NCBI GenBank assembly: GCA_003557125.1
Contig: PWPN01000065.1
Coordinates: 1-13,901 of the forward strand
Direction of reading: 5' to 3'
DNA from: Phycisphaerae bacterium
GTDB lineage: Bacteria > Planctomycetota > Phycisphaerae > UBA1845 > PWPN01
DNA length: 13,901 nt
Below, one piece after another: positions 1-6,115 of the stretch. A program made the position numbers and the translations under genes. Under the pieces are notes generated by a model. It ran no database searches, was not told where the DNA came from, and saw nothing but the letters and a program-made list of their open reading frames with translations. Numbering within the stretch: position 1 is the first letter of the stretch; each line of letters opens with the position of its first letter.

Positions 1-108
1 CTCGACAACAGGATCTATCTCGCGATCACCGTCGTCCCCGAGCCGGCGACCGTCGCGCTGTTGGCCGTGGGTGGGGCTGCGTTACTGATCAGGCGTCGGC
101 GGGCCTGA
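1..108 (+). CDS. C-terminal end of a PEP-CTERM sorted secreted protein (5' partial)
   Basis: Frame 1 is open from the window edge and ends at TGA 106-108, giving 35 residues. They contain the full PEP-CTERM signature: the motif VPEPAT, a hydrophobic stretch of about 15 residues (VALLAVGGAALLI), then the basic tail RRRRA. This C-terminal signal is known to direct exported proteins to a dedicated sorting system (exosortase) and is frequent in Planctomycetota, Verrucomicrobiota and some Proteobacteria. The functional part of the protein lies outside the window, so nothing can be said about its role. A terminator-like hairpin follows 18 bases after the stop. It has no evident link to the efflux locus to its right, which begins with convergent genes. 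Confidence 0.85.
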   Translation, partial: LDNRIYLAITVVPEPATVALLAVGGAALLIRRRRA

Positions 109-126
109 TGCACCGCCCGCTTGTAG

Positions 127-152
127 CGGCCGCCACCAGTGGCAGCCGTTTT
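127..152 (+). terminator. Intrinsic terminator of the PEP-CTERM gene
   Basis: CGGC (127-130) and GCCA (132-135) pair with TGGC (140-143) and GCCG (145-148), with one C-A mismatch and a CCAG tetraloop. TTTT follows at once (149-152), then CCTT. A stem of 4+4 bp with a T-run directly behind a stop codon fits a rho-independent terminator on the plus strand. The remaining 133 bases up to the convergent gene's stop hold only a weak AT-rich hairpin (about 254-274), which might help end minus-strand transcription. Confidence 0.7.
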
Positions 153-285
153 CCTTCGCCGCAATCCGAGCCGCGACCGAGAGGGAGAAGCTACGAAGTA
201 AGCCAACCTCGACGGCATCGATCCGCGAGATCGACCGTGAACTGCCTGAGCTATTCTTAAGCCGAGTTTAAGGAAGACCGTCGCA

Positions 286-1068
286 TTAATCCTGGATGTC
301 CTGGTAGCCTGATAGCAGACTGTGCAGCAGTTCCATCAGCCACGCGGTGTCTGTCTCGCCGACCGCACAATAGGTGAGGCCGCCGATTTCAAGAGCGGCC
401 ATCTTGTTCCGAGCGAAGGCGCCGGTGTGATAGGTACGCCCCTCGCGCCGCACCTGCCCGGCGAACCTCAAAGTCTCCGGCTTGTCGCGCAAGACAATGA
501 TCGAAATGACGCCGCGATCCGTGGCCATGACGTAGCTGCCGACAGGACGGTTGCGGAAATATGCGACACAGCAGCCGCGCAGATCCATCCCCGCCCCCAG
601 ACGGGGAAAGGCCGGCACAAATCCGAGCTCCCGCTTCATGAACGCAGCCATTCTCTGCGGATCGGAAGAGCCGTAGAGCTCGGCATGAGGCATGAGATTG
701 GCTTGATGAATCTGGGCCAGTTCGGCCGACGCGGCCTGCACCTGCCGTGAACCCGAGACATAGAGCGTCAGGGAGACGGCCACCAGTGCGATGGCAGCGG
801 CCGCAGCAAGACTTGGCGCGATTCGGCGATAGGCAGCGACAACGGCACGCGGCCTGCGATCCCGGTCGGCTGACCGGATGCAGGCGGTGACGCTACGTTT
901 CAGCGCTGCGTCCGCATCAACGGAAGCGAATGCCTGCCGGAGTCGACCGCGCACAGCCAATGCCTGTTCGTAACGCGTTCGGCAGAGACCGCACTCAGCC
1001 ACATGGGCGGGTGGAGACTCCGTCCCGTCCAGCACCATTTCAATCTGTTCCGAGGTCATGTGCGACAT
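286..1068 (-). CDS. Membrane-anchored zinc-finger anti-sigma factor
   Basis: This 260-residue protein should bind and inhibit the ECF sigma factor encoded just upstream and release it on an extracytoplasmic signal. The N-terminal cytoplasmic part has the ZAS zinc motif His22-x3-Cys26-x2-Cys29. A single membrane helix lies at about residues 83-104, followed by a periplasmic domain of roughly 155 residues. That domain resembles, from memory, the C-terminal part of anti-sigma proteins in Planctomycetota and Verrucomicrobiota, and it carries Cys166-Cys167, His214 and Cys234. The start at 1068 is supported by GGAGAGG (minus strand, 1080-1074) five bases upstream. The gene overlaps the last codons of the sigma gene by 13 bases, which indicates translational coupling and a stoichiometric pair. 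The signal is unknown; given the neighbours, a metal or thiol-stress cue is my inference. Confidence 0.83.
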   Translation of the reverse strand: MSHMTSEQIEMVLDGTESPPAHVAECGLCRTRYEQALAVRGRLRQAFASVDADAALKRSVTACIRSADRDRRPRAVVAAYRRIAPSLAAAAAIALVAVSLTLYVSGSRQVQAASAELAQIHQANLMPHAELYGSSDPQRMAAFMKRELGFVPAFPRLGAGMDLRGCCVAYFRNRPVGSYVMATDRGVISIIVLRDKPETLRFAGQVRREGRTYHTGAFARNKMAALEIGGLTYCAVGETDTAWLMELLHSLLSGYQDIQD

Positions 1069-1634
1069 GATCGCCTCTCCAGATAACCCATCTCTCTGGC
1101 ATGATTTGCGAGCTTGTCCCGCAAAATCGCCCGCGCTCGACTCACTCGACTCTTCACTGTGCCCACTGCGACGTTCAATACCTCGGCTACCTCCTCCTGA
1201 CTCAAGCCTTCGACATCGGTCAAAAACAGGGCCATCCGCTGCGGCTCTTTCAGTTCCATCAGCGCGTCGATGACCCGCTCATCGCTGAATCGCTCCAAAA
1301 TCTGAACAAAATCCGTTTCACCCGTTTCCACCACAGGCGCGGCTTCGAGGCGTTCCTCATCAAGGGGGATTGCGGGGCCTGCTACCCGACGACGGCGAAT
1401 CTGATCGATCCAGGCGTTTCGCATGATTTTCATCATCCATGCTTTGCCGTGAGTCCCCTGCCCGAAAGTTTCGAACCGATCCAAGGCCTTGACGCACGTC
1501 GTCTGGACCAGCTCAGCGGCTGCGTCAACGTCGCCGGTCAATGTCCGCGCAGCCCGATACAGCGCATCGAGCATCGGCAACACGAGATTTTCAAAATCCT
1601 GGTTGCCGTGTGTCCGGCCTGGTTGTCCTCGCAT
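1056..1634 (-). CDS. ECF-type RNA polymerase sigma-70 factor
   Basis: The protein has the two domains of an ECF sigma factor. Sigma-2 begins near NLVLPMLDALYRAARTLTG and includes the core- and -10-binding segment ending in NAWIDQIRRRR. Sigma-4 holds the helix-turn-helix around GLSQEEVAEVLNVAVGTVKSRVSRAR, which reads the -35 element. I chose the ATG at 1634 (192 residues), a usual family length, because the conserved domain starts about 15 residues later and an ECF-type promoter sits at 1667-1642 just before it. The frame stays open to a GTG at 1718 (220 residues), but that adds an unconserved tail and would put the promoter inside the gene. The anti-sigma gene follows with a 13-base overlap. 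Its probable targets are itself, the outer-membrane factor gene and the adaptor-pump genes. Confidence 0.92.
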   Translation of the reverse strand: MRGQPGRTHGNQDFENLVLPMLDALYRAARTLTGDVDAAAELVQTTCVKALDRFETFGQGTHGKAWMMKIMRNAWIDQIRRRRVAGPAIPLDEERLEAAPVVETGETDFVQILERFSDERVIDALMELKEPQRMALFLTDVEGLSQEEVAEVLNVAVGTVKSRVSRARAILRDKLANHAREMGYLERRSCRT

Positions 1635-1641
1635 ATGTTTC

Positions 1642-1667
1642 AACGGACGAAAGATCCTCGGCGTTCC
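1642..1667 (-). promoter_or_regulatory. ECF-type promoter of the sigma/anti-sigma operon (GGAACG-N16-CGTT)
   Basis: Read on the minus strand, GGAACG (1667-1662), 16 bases, then CGTT (1645-1642). The same pattern with the same spacing precedes the outer-membrane factor gene and the adaptor gene. GGAAC/CGT boxes are the known form of many ECF promoters, so this is a candidate autoregulatory promoter. CGTT ends only seven bases before the ATG at 1634, so the transcript would have almost no leader and translation would start nearly at the 5' end. Confidence 0.7.
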
Positions 1668-1784
1668 CAATGGAACACGAATACTACGAAACATCCCGAC
1701 GGATGATTGTGACGACACCTCTTACTTACGACAATCGGCTTTTGAAAGATGAGACGTGCGGATGCGTGATTGTCGCCCCCCTCG

Positions 1785-1813
1785 ATTTTGAGGATATGCC
1801 ATCGGCAGGTCAA
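1785..1813 (-). promoter_or_regulatory. Possible housekeeping promoter for the sigma operon
   Basis: On the minus strand, TTGACC (1813-1808) is followed after 17 bases by CAAAAT (1790-1785). This fits sigma-70 boxes at 5 of 6 and 4 of 6 positions. It could supply basal sigma and anti-sigma transcript alongside the ECF-type promoter nearer the gene. The match is moderate and could be chance in this AT-richer intergenic stretch. Confidence 0.35.
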
Positions 1814-1869
1814 CTGCGACTTGACGTGCCGTCGGACAAAAATTCTGTCGATAAAAGTATATTTCCATG

Positions 1870-1905
1870 CCGATTGCGGAAAAGACCCGTCTGTCCCGCA
1901 ATCGG
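1870..1905. repeat. Perfect 10-bp inverted repeat (stem-loop or operator)
   Basis: CCGATTGCGG (1870-1879) and CCGCAATCGG (1896-1905) are exact reverse complements around a 16-base spacer. The spacer holds a small inner AGA/TCT pairing. There is no T-run on either side, and a terminator would be odd between divergent genes. A regulator-binding site or part of a small RNA is more likely, but the sequence does not decide which. Confidence 0.6.
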
Positions 1906-2035
1906 GGCGCGCGTCCTTAACTGCCCCTTACCTGGACCGGCATCAAATTGTCACTGAATGCCGCTGGCCAACTATCACGGCCAATGCTAAGGTGTAATAG
2001 CTCGGGCTTGATCTCGTTAACGACAAAGATTTGAT

Positions 2036-2061
2036 GGAACGTTTCGGCAGATCTTTTCGTT
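2036..2061 (+). promoter_or_regulatory. ECF-type promoter before the outer-membrane factor gene (GGAACG-N16-CGTT)
   Basis: GGAACG (2036-2041), 16 bases, CGTT (2058-2061). Motif and spacing are identical to the sites before the sigma gene and before the adaptor gene. This spacer and that of the sigma site also share GATCTTT. Transcription would start near 2068, leaving a leader of about 195 bases before the ATG at 2263. It probably drives the outer-membrane factor gene and perhaps, by read-through, the two sulfur genes behind it. Confidence 0.65.
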
Positions 2062-2248
2062 TTCCACACTGTCAGCAGCAGGCGATTCGGAAATTCCGGA
2101 TGGCTGGAGCGTCGTAACACGCTCGTGTGGAAGCGTTTTACCATTCGTGCATGGTTGAATACAGTGACCGTCTCATGCTTTCATCCATGGCCATGGCCGC
2201 CACATCCCAATGCGGATGTTTTCATAACGTCCAGTTCTGTGCTGACAC

Positions 2249-2254
2249 AAGGAG
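2249..2254 (+). promoter_or_regulatory. Ribosome binding site fixing the start at 2263
   Basis: AAGGAG lies eight bases before ATG 2263. The frame is open further upstream (to 2125), but only this start gives a lipoprotein signal peptide at the N-terminus. Confidence 0.8.
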
Positions 2255-2262
2255 ACGGACGC

Positions 2263-3690
2263 ATGGCTTCCAGAACGCTGCTCGCAGGAATGACAGTTAT
2301 CATGACTCTTTGGCTCATCGCCTGCCAGAGCCCGGCACGTCACGTCGACTATCGCAGCGCAGCCCTGACGGGCCTCGTGGACCGCGCCGCGACGGAAAAC
2401 CGCACCGCGGCCCCCCATGCAAAACGCCTCGGAGATCATGACTTGGCGGCCGATGCGCCGTCCCTGCCCGTCCTGAGTACGGACTCGACGCTGGCCGACT
2501 ATGTCGTCTACGCCCTGTTGGAAAACCCCCAGCTCGAAGCGCAGTTCAACCGATGGAAGGCGGCTCTGGAGGAGGGAATCATCGAGGGTACGCTGCCGGA
2601 CCCGCAGTTCACCTACCGCTATTACATCGTGCGTATGGGCGCCGGCCCCGATATGGAGCAGCGCCAGACAATGGAGCTCTCGCAGGTGTTTCCCTGGTTC
2701 GGGAAACTGAAACTTCGCAGCAAGCGGGCCGAAGACGAGGCAGCCGCCCAGAAGCAGCTTTTCGAGGCCGAACGGCTCCGGGTGATCTACGAAGTCAAGG
2801 ATGCCTATTACGAATATTATTATCTTGCCCAGTCGATCCACAACACGCGCGAGAGTCGCCGACTCACCGAACACATGGAAGGCGTCGCCCGGGCCCGGTA
2901 CCGCGCGGACGCTGTCGGCCATGCCGATGTCATCCGTGCCCAGGTCGAACTGGGCCGACTCGATGATCGCGTGCGTACGCAGGAAGATCTCCGTGCCCCT
3001 GCTATGGCACGGCTCAATGCGGTGCTCAACCGCCCTGCCGACGCGGAATTACCCTGGCCTGGGGAGATTGAGCCCGTTTCGACCAACCTGGACGATTCGG
3101 ACATCCTGGCCCTGGCCGAGGAGCATAACCCCCAGCTCAAGGCGATGATCCACACGATCGACCGCGAGCAGCGTGGGATCGCGCTGGCCCGCAAGGAGTA
3201 TTTCCCGGACATCATGGTCGGCGGCGAATGGATGGACATGACGATGATGCCGGGGATGTCCGGCGACAGTCGGGACGGCTGGGCTGTCATGGTGGGCGTC
3301 AACGTGCCGATCTGGTGGCATAAGTATGCCGCGGGCGTGCGCCAGGCGTCTGCCCGACATCACGCGGCCCAGCTCGAACGGCTCGACGAAGTGAACGCGC
3401 TGCGCACCCGGCTCGCCCGGGCGTTGTACGAGCTACGCGACGCAGAGCGGAAGATCGCGCTGTACCGCGATACGCTGATCCCCCGCGCGGAGGCGTCGGT
3501 AGGGGCGACCGAGGCAGCCTTCCGCACGGGCACAGCCACCTTTCTGGAGCTTCTCGAATCCGTTCGCGTGCTCCTGGAATTCGAACTGTCCCACCAGCGG
3601 GCGCTTGCCTCGCAGGCCCAACGTCTCGCGGAAGTCGAAATGTGGGTCGGCAGAAATCTTCCGCGAACGCAGCATAACGAATCGACTTAG
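2263..3690 (+). CDS. Outer-membrane efflux lipoprotein, TolC/CusC family
   Basis: The 475-residue protein is the outer-membrane channel of a tripartite efflux system. The N-terminus is a lipoprotein signal peptide with lipobox L-I-A-C at Cys21, as in CusC-type factors. Two repeats of the outer-membrane efflux fold follow, each starting with a helix of the type ALLENPQLEAQ (first) or LAEEHNPQLKAM (second), with long helical arms. The stretch VPIWWHKYAAGVRQA matches a turn often seen in metal-type members. A methionine-rich loop has Met324, 326, 328, 329 and 332, suggesting Cu(I)/Ag(I) contact. The gene stands apart from its presumed partners: two sulfur-metabolism genes lie between it and the adaptor/pump pair. 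Its own ECF-type promoter lies about 200 bases upstream. Family assignment is firm; the metal is inferred. Confidence 0.93.
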   Translation: MASRTLLAGMTVIMTLWLIACQSPARHVDYRSAALTGLVDRAATENRTAAPHAKRLGDHDLAADAPSLPVLSTDSTLADYVVYALLENPQLEAQFNRWKAALEEGIIEGTLPDPQFTYRYYIVRMGAGPDMEQRQTMELSQVFPWFGKLKLRSKRAEDEAAAQKQLFEAERLRVIYEVKDAYYEYYYLAQSIHNTRESRRLTEHMEGVARARYRADAVGHADVIRAQVELGRLDDRVRTQEDLRAPAMARLNAVLNRPADAELPWPGEIEPVSTNLDDSDILALAEEHNPQLKAMIHTIDREQRGIALARKEYFPDIMVGGEWMDMTMMPGMSGDSRDGWAVMVGVNVPIWWHKYAAGVRQASARHHAAQLERLDEVNALRTRLARALYELRDAERKIALYRDTLIPRAEASVGATEAAFRTGTATFLELLESVRVLLEFELSHQRALASQAQRLAEVEMWVGRNLPRTQHNEST

Positions 3691-3846
3691 AGGGGATGCG
3701 CTAGAAAAATAGTTATCGAAGCGGACCGCAAAACGCGCTTGACCCTGAAACCATTGCAAGCCGAAGGGACGGCTCGCATTTCGGGCTTGGCTGCCGCCTG
3801 GGGAGCCTGCCCCAGGAAACCGTATGACAAGGAGGTATCGAAGCCC
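3691..3846 (+). other. Structured leader before cysK
   Basis: The 156 bases before cysK contain several strong hairpins. CCTGGGG (3797-3803) pairs perfectly with CCCCAGG (3810-3816) around a 6-base loop, ending 12 bases before the ribosome site. CAAGCC-GAA (3757-3765) pairs with TTC-GGCTTG (3780-3789) with one bulged G. Alternatives that exclude the latter are GCTTG/CAAGC (3737-3741/3757-3761) and AGCCG/CGGCT (3759-3763/3770-3774). No T-run follows, so any control would act on translation or by processing. I do not recognise a known riboswitch class. No ECF-type promoter is present here, so cysK may be read from upstream. Confidence 0.4.
3829..3836 (+). promoter_or_regulatory. Strong ribosome binding site of cysK
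   Basis: AAGGAGGT lies ten bases before ATG 3847, which opens the standard CysK N-terminus. A longer in-frame start at 3739 would add 36 residues unlike the family. Confidence 0.8.
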
Positions 3847-4785
3847 ATGCTGTTTGACGACATCACCCAGACGATCGGCCGGACGCCCCTCGTGCGCATC
3901 CATCGCATCATCAACTCGTCCGCGAATGTGTACGCCAAGCTCGAATTCTTCAACCCGTTGTCGAGCGTCAAGGACCGCATCGGCGTAGCCATGATCGATG
4001 CTGCGGAAAAATCCGGCAAGGTCGACAAGGATACGGTGCTCATCGAGCCGACTTCGGGGAACACGGGGATCGCGTTGGCCTTCGTTGCAGCCGCACGCGG
4101 CTACCGGCTCATCCTGACCATGCCCGAGAGCATGTCGATGGAACGTCGCAACCTGCTCAAGGCGCTCGGCGCCGAGCTGGTGTTGACCCCGGCTGCGGAA
4201 GGAATGAAGGGCGCCGTCGCCCGCGCCGAAGCGCTTACGGAAGAAACGCCCAAATCGGTTCTGCTTCAGCAGTTCTACAACCCCGCCAATCCCGAGATCC
4301 ATCGCACGACCACAGCCGAGGAGATCTGGGCCGACACCGACGGGGGCGTGGACATCCTGGTCGCCGGCGTAGGCACGGGCGGAACGATCACGGGTGTGAG
4401 TGAAGTCATCAAGAAACGTAAGCCGTCTTTCCAGGCCATCGCCGTCGAGCCGGCGGATTCGCCCGTGATCACGCAGAAGCGGGCAGGCGAGGAGCTCAAG
4501 CCCGGCCCCCACAAGATCCAGGGGATCGGCGCGGGCTTCATCCCGGGCAATCTCAATCTCGACGTCGTGGACGATGTCGTCCGGGTCACCAACGAGGACG
4601 CTTTCGCGTGGGCCCGTCGAGCCGCCAAGGAGGAGGGCCTGCTGTGTGGCATCTCGTCGGGCGCCGCTCTTTACGCAGCCAACGAAATCGCATCCCGACC
4701 GGAGAACAAGGGGAAACTGATCGTGGCCGTCCTGGCCAGTGCGGGCGAACGCTATCTGTCGACGCCGCTGTTCCAGGAGGCCTGA
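3847..4785 (+). CDS. cysK: Cysteine synthase (O-acetylserine sulfhydrylase)
   Basis: This 312-residue PLP enzyme makes cysteine from O-acetylserine and sulfide in the cytoplasm. The opening [12 protein letters not shown] is typical of CysK. The PLP lysine is Lys42 in SSVKDRIG, the substrate loop is PTSGNTG (68-74), the phosphate-binding loop is GVGTGGT (174-180) and the PLP-ring contact is GISSGAA (268-274). The C-terminus [10 protein letters not shown] is the usual CysK ending, and there is no C-terminal CBS domain as in many cystathionine beta-synthases. It lies between an outer-membrane efflux gene and a cystathionine gamma-synthase/lyase family gene, 115 bases before the latter. In a metal-efflux locus it could restore cysteine or thiols used up by soft metals such as copper; that role is inference. 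All motif residues are intact. Confidence 0.95.
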   Translation: MLFDDITQTIGRTPLVRIHRIINSSANVYAKLEFFNPLSSVKDRIGVAMIDAAEKSGKVDKDTVLIEPTSGNTGIALAFVAAARGYRLILTMPESMSMERRNLLKALGAELVLTPAAEGMKGAVARAEALTEETPKSVLLQQFYNPANPEIHRTTTAEEIWADTDGGVDILVAGVGTGGTITGVSEVIKKRKPSFQAIAVEPADSPVITQKRAGEELKPGPHKIQGIGAGFIPGNLNLDVVDDVVRVTNEDAFAWARRAAKEEGLLCGISSGAALYAANEIASRPENKGKLIVAVLASAGERYLSTPLFQEA

Positions 4786-4812
4786 TCGCGAAACGACTCA
4801 CATGCAAACGGT

Positions 4813-4877
4813 TCGCCCGGGGTGCTTGAAGGCTGGCGCGTATCCAGCGGCACGAGGGCGAGCTTCAACCGCTTTTT
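4813..4877 (+). other. Candidate attenuator/riboswitch-like leader before the cystathionine gamma-synthase family gene
   Basis: Nested stems TCGCCC/GGGCGA (4813-4818/4856-4861), GTGC/GCAC (4822-4825/4850-4853) and GCTGG/CCAGC (4832-4836/4844-4848) fill the leader. The bulge TTGAAG (4826-4831) is complementary to CTTCAA (4863-4868), which could form a pseudoknot if the outer stem frays, or pair instead of it. A competing hairpin, AGCGG/CCGCT (4846-4850/4869-4873) with inner GAGG/CTTC (4854-4857/4863-4866), runs straight into five Ts (4873-4877), like an intrinsic terminator. Two mutually exclusive folds of this kind are typical of transcription attenuation. I recognise no named class, and no ligand can be read from the sequence. 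Confidence 0.4.
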
Positions 4878-4900
4878 CATGGACAGGTGTAACGAAATCG

Positions 4901-6067
4901 ATGCATGACAGTAACCCATCCAAGTGGAAACCGCAGACATTGGCAGTGCATACGGGCGTCTACAAGGACGAAGCCTTCAACTCGGTCACGACGCCGATCT
5001 ATCCGTCCTCCACGTTCGCCTTCGAACGGCCCGGAGTCACGAAGGGGTACGATTACACGCGATCCGGGAACCCGACGCGCACGGCCCTCCAGGAGAACCT
5101 GGCGGCGCTGGAAGGCGGCCTCCAAGCCTGGGCGACCTGTACGGGCATGGCCGCATTGACGACGATCGCCTTCCTGTTCAAGCCCGGCGATCACATCGTG
5201 ACCGGTCACGACATCTACGGGGGCACGTACCGGCTGCTCGATCAGGTGGTGCGCAGCCAGGGGGTCGACACGACCTTCGTGAACATGGGCCGACCGGACG
5301 AGGTGAAGCAGGCGATCCGCCCCTCGACCCGGGCCCTGCTCATCGAAACGCCCTCGAATCCGCTGTTGAACCTCGTGGACATCGAGGCCATGGTCGCGAT
5401 TGCGCGCGAACACGACCTGTTCACCATCGCCGACAATACCTTCATGAGCCCTTACTTCCAGAGCCCGTTCGCCCTGGGCGTGGACATCATCGTGCATTCG
5501 ACGACCAAGTACCTGAACGGCCACAGCGATGTCGTGGGCGGCGCGATCGTCGTGGGCAACGAGCGGTTCCGCGAACCGGTCGGATTCCTCGTCAACGCAC
5601 TGGGGACCGCCTGCTCGCCCTTCGATGCGTGGCTCGTTCTTCGAGGCGTCAAAACCTTGGGCTACCGCATGGAAGCGCACGAAGCCAATGCCCGGGCGAT
5701 CGCGCGCTGGCTCGTCGATCAGCCCGCTGTGACGCGCGTCTACTACCCCGGCCTCGAGACGCATCCTCAGCACGAACTGGCGTGCCGACAGATGCGCGGC
5801 TTCGGCGGGATGGTCAGCTTCGAGCTGGACCTCGATAAAAGGCCCATGGAACGATTCCTCGAACAGCTCCAATTGTTCTCGCTGGCCGAATCGCTCGGCG
5901 GGGTCGAGTCGCTCGTCGAGGTGCCCTGGACGATGAGTCACGCTTCCATGGACGAAGCCTCGCGAAAGCAGGCGGGGATGTCCCCCGGCACGGTTCGAAT
6001 GTCGATCGGTATCGAGCACGCCGAGGATCTTATCGGGGACCTGGACCGGGGACTGAACGGCTCATAG
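4901..6067 (+). CDS. Cystathionine gamma-synthase / gamma-lyase family PLP enzyme
   Basis: This 388-residue protein belongs to the Cys/Met-metabolism PLP family. The substrate/cofactor motif YTRSGNPTR is at 52-60, ETPSNPLLNLVDI starts near 149, the PLP-binding aspartate is in IADNT (176-180) and the Schiff-base lysine is Lys203 in HSTTKYLNGHSDVVGG. The C-terminal SLAESLGGVESL block and RMSIGIEHAEDLIGDL are also canonical, so it should be active. Whether it makes cystathionine from an activated homoserine and cysteine (MetB-like), or cleaves cystathionine to cysteine, cannot be settled from the sequence. Start ATG 4901 has AGGTG (4885-4889) 11 bases upstream and gives the normal family N-terminus. 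With cysK it forms a small sulfur amino-acid module. Its leader may be attenuated. It ends 157 bases before the adaptor gene. Confidence 0.93.
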   Translation: MHDSNPSKWKPQTLAVHTGVYKDEAFNSVTTPIYPSSTFAFERPGVTKGYDYTRSGNPTRTALQENLAALEGGLQAWATCTGMAALTTIAFLFKPGDHIVTGHDIYGGTYRLLDQVVRSQGVDTTFVNMGRPDEVKQAIRPSTRALLIETPSNPLLNLVDIEAMVAIAREHDLFTIADNTFMSPYFQSPFALGVDIIVHSTTKYLNGHSDVVGGAIVVGNERFREPVGFLVNALGTACSPFDAWLVLRGVKTLGYRMEAHEANARAIARWLVDQPAVTRVYYPGLETHPQHELACRQMRGFGGMVSFELDLDKRPMERFLEQLQLFSLAESLGGVESLVEVPWTMSHASMDEASRKQAGMSPGTVRMSIGIEHAEDLIGDLDRGLNGS

Positions 6068-6115
6068 TCGGGCAGTTAAAAGCAGAAGGAGGAGGCTGCG
6101 TTCGCACGTACTGTA

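Larger units (their letters stand above)
1719..2262. other. Divergent intergenic regulatory region without a credible gene
   Basis: About 540 bases separate the sigma operon (leftward) from the outer-membrane factor gene (rightward). Small open frames here lack recognisable protein features and ribosome sites. The stretch holds a possible basal promoter (minus, 1785-1813), a perfect 10-bp inverted repeat (1870-1905), a 6-bp repeat CGGCAT/ATGCCG (1938-1943/1958-1963) and TGGCC/GGCCA (1965-1969/1979-1983). It also holds the ECF-type promoter (plus, 2036-2061), the 11-base dyad CGGAA-A-TTCCG (2088-2098) and the hairpin GAGCGT/ACGCTC (2107-2112/2119-2124). The last two would lie in the roughly 190-base leader of the outer-membrane factor mRNA. 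Confidence 0.6.

Noticed and set aside
1770..1997. Small plus-strand frame in the divergent intergenic region
   Set aside because: No ribosome site, no recognisable domain, and it runs through the strong inverted repeat. Noncoding regulatory DNA explains the stretch better.
3737..3775. Resemblance of the cysK leader (AACC..TTGCAAGC) to the SAM-II riboswitch
   Set aside because: Only a short block looks similar from memory. The downstream conserved part expected near the ribosome site is missing, so naming the class would be unsupported.
3433..4512. Minus-strand open frame across the end of the outer-membrane factor gene and cysK
   Set aside because: It overlaps two well-supported genes on the other strand, spans their boundary and shows no family features.
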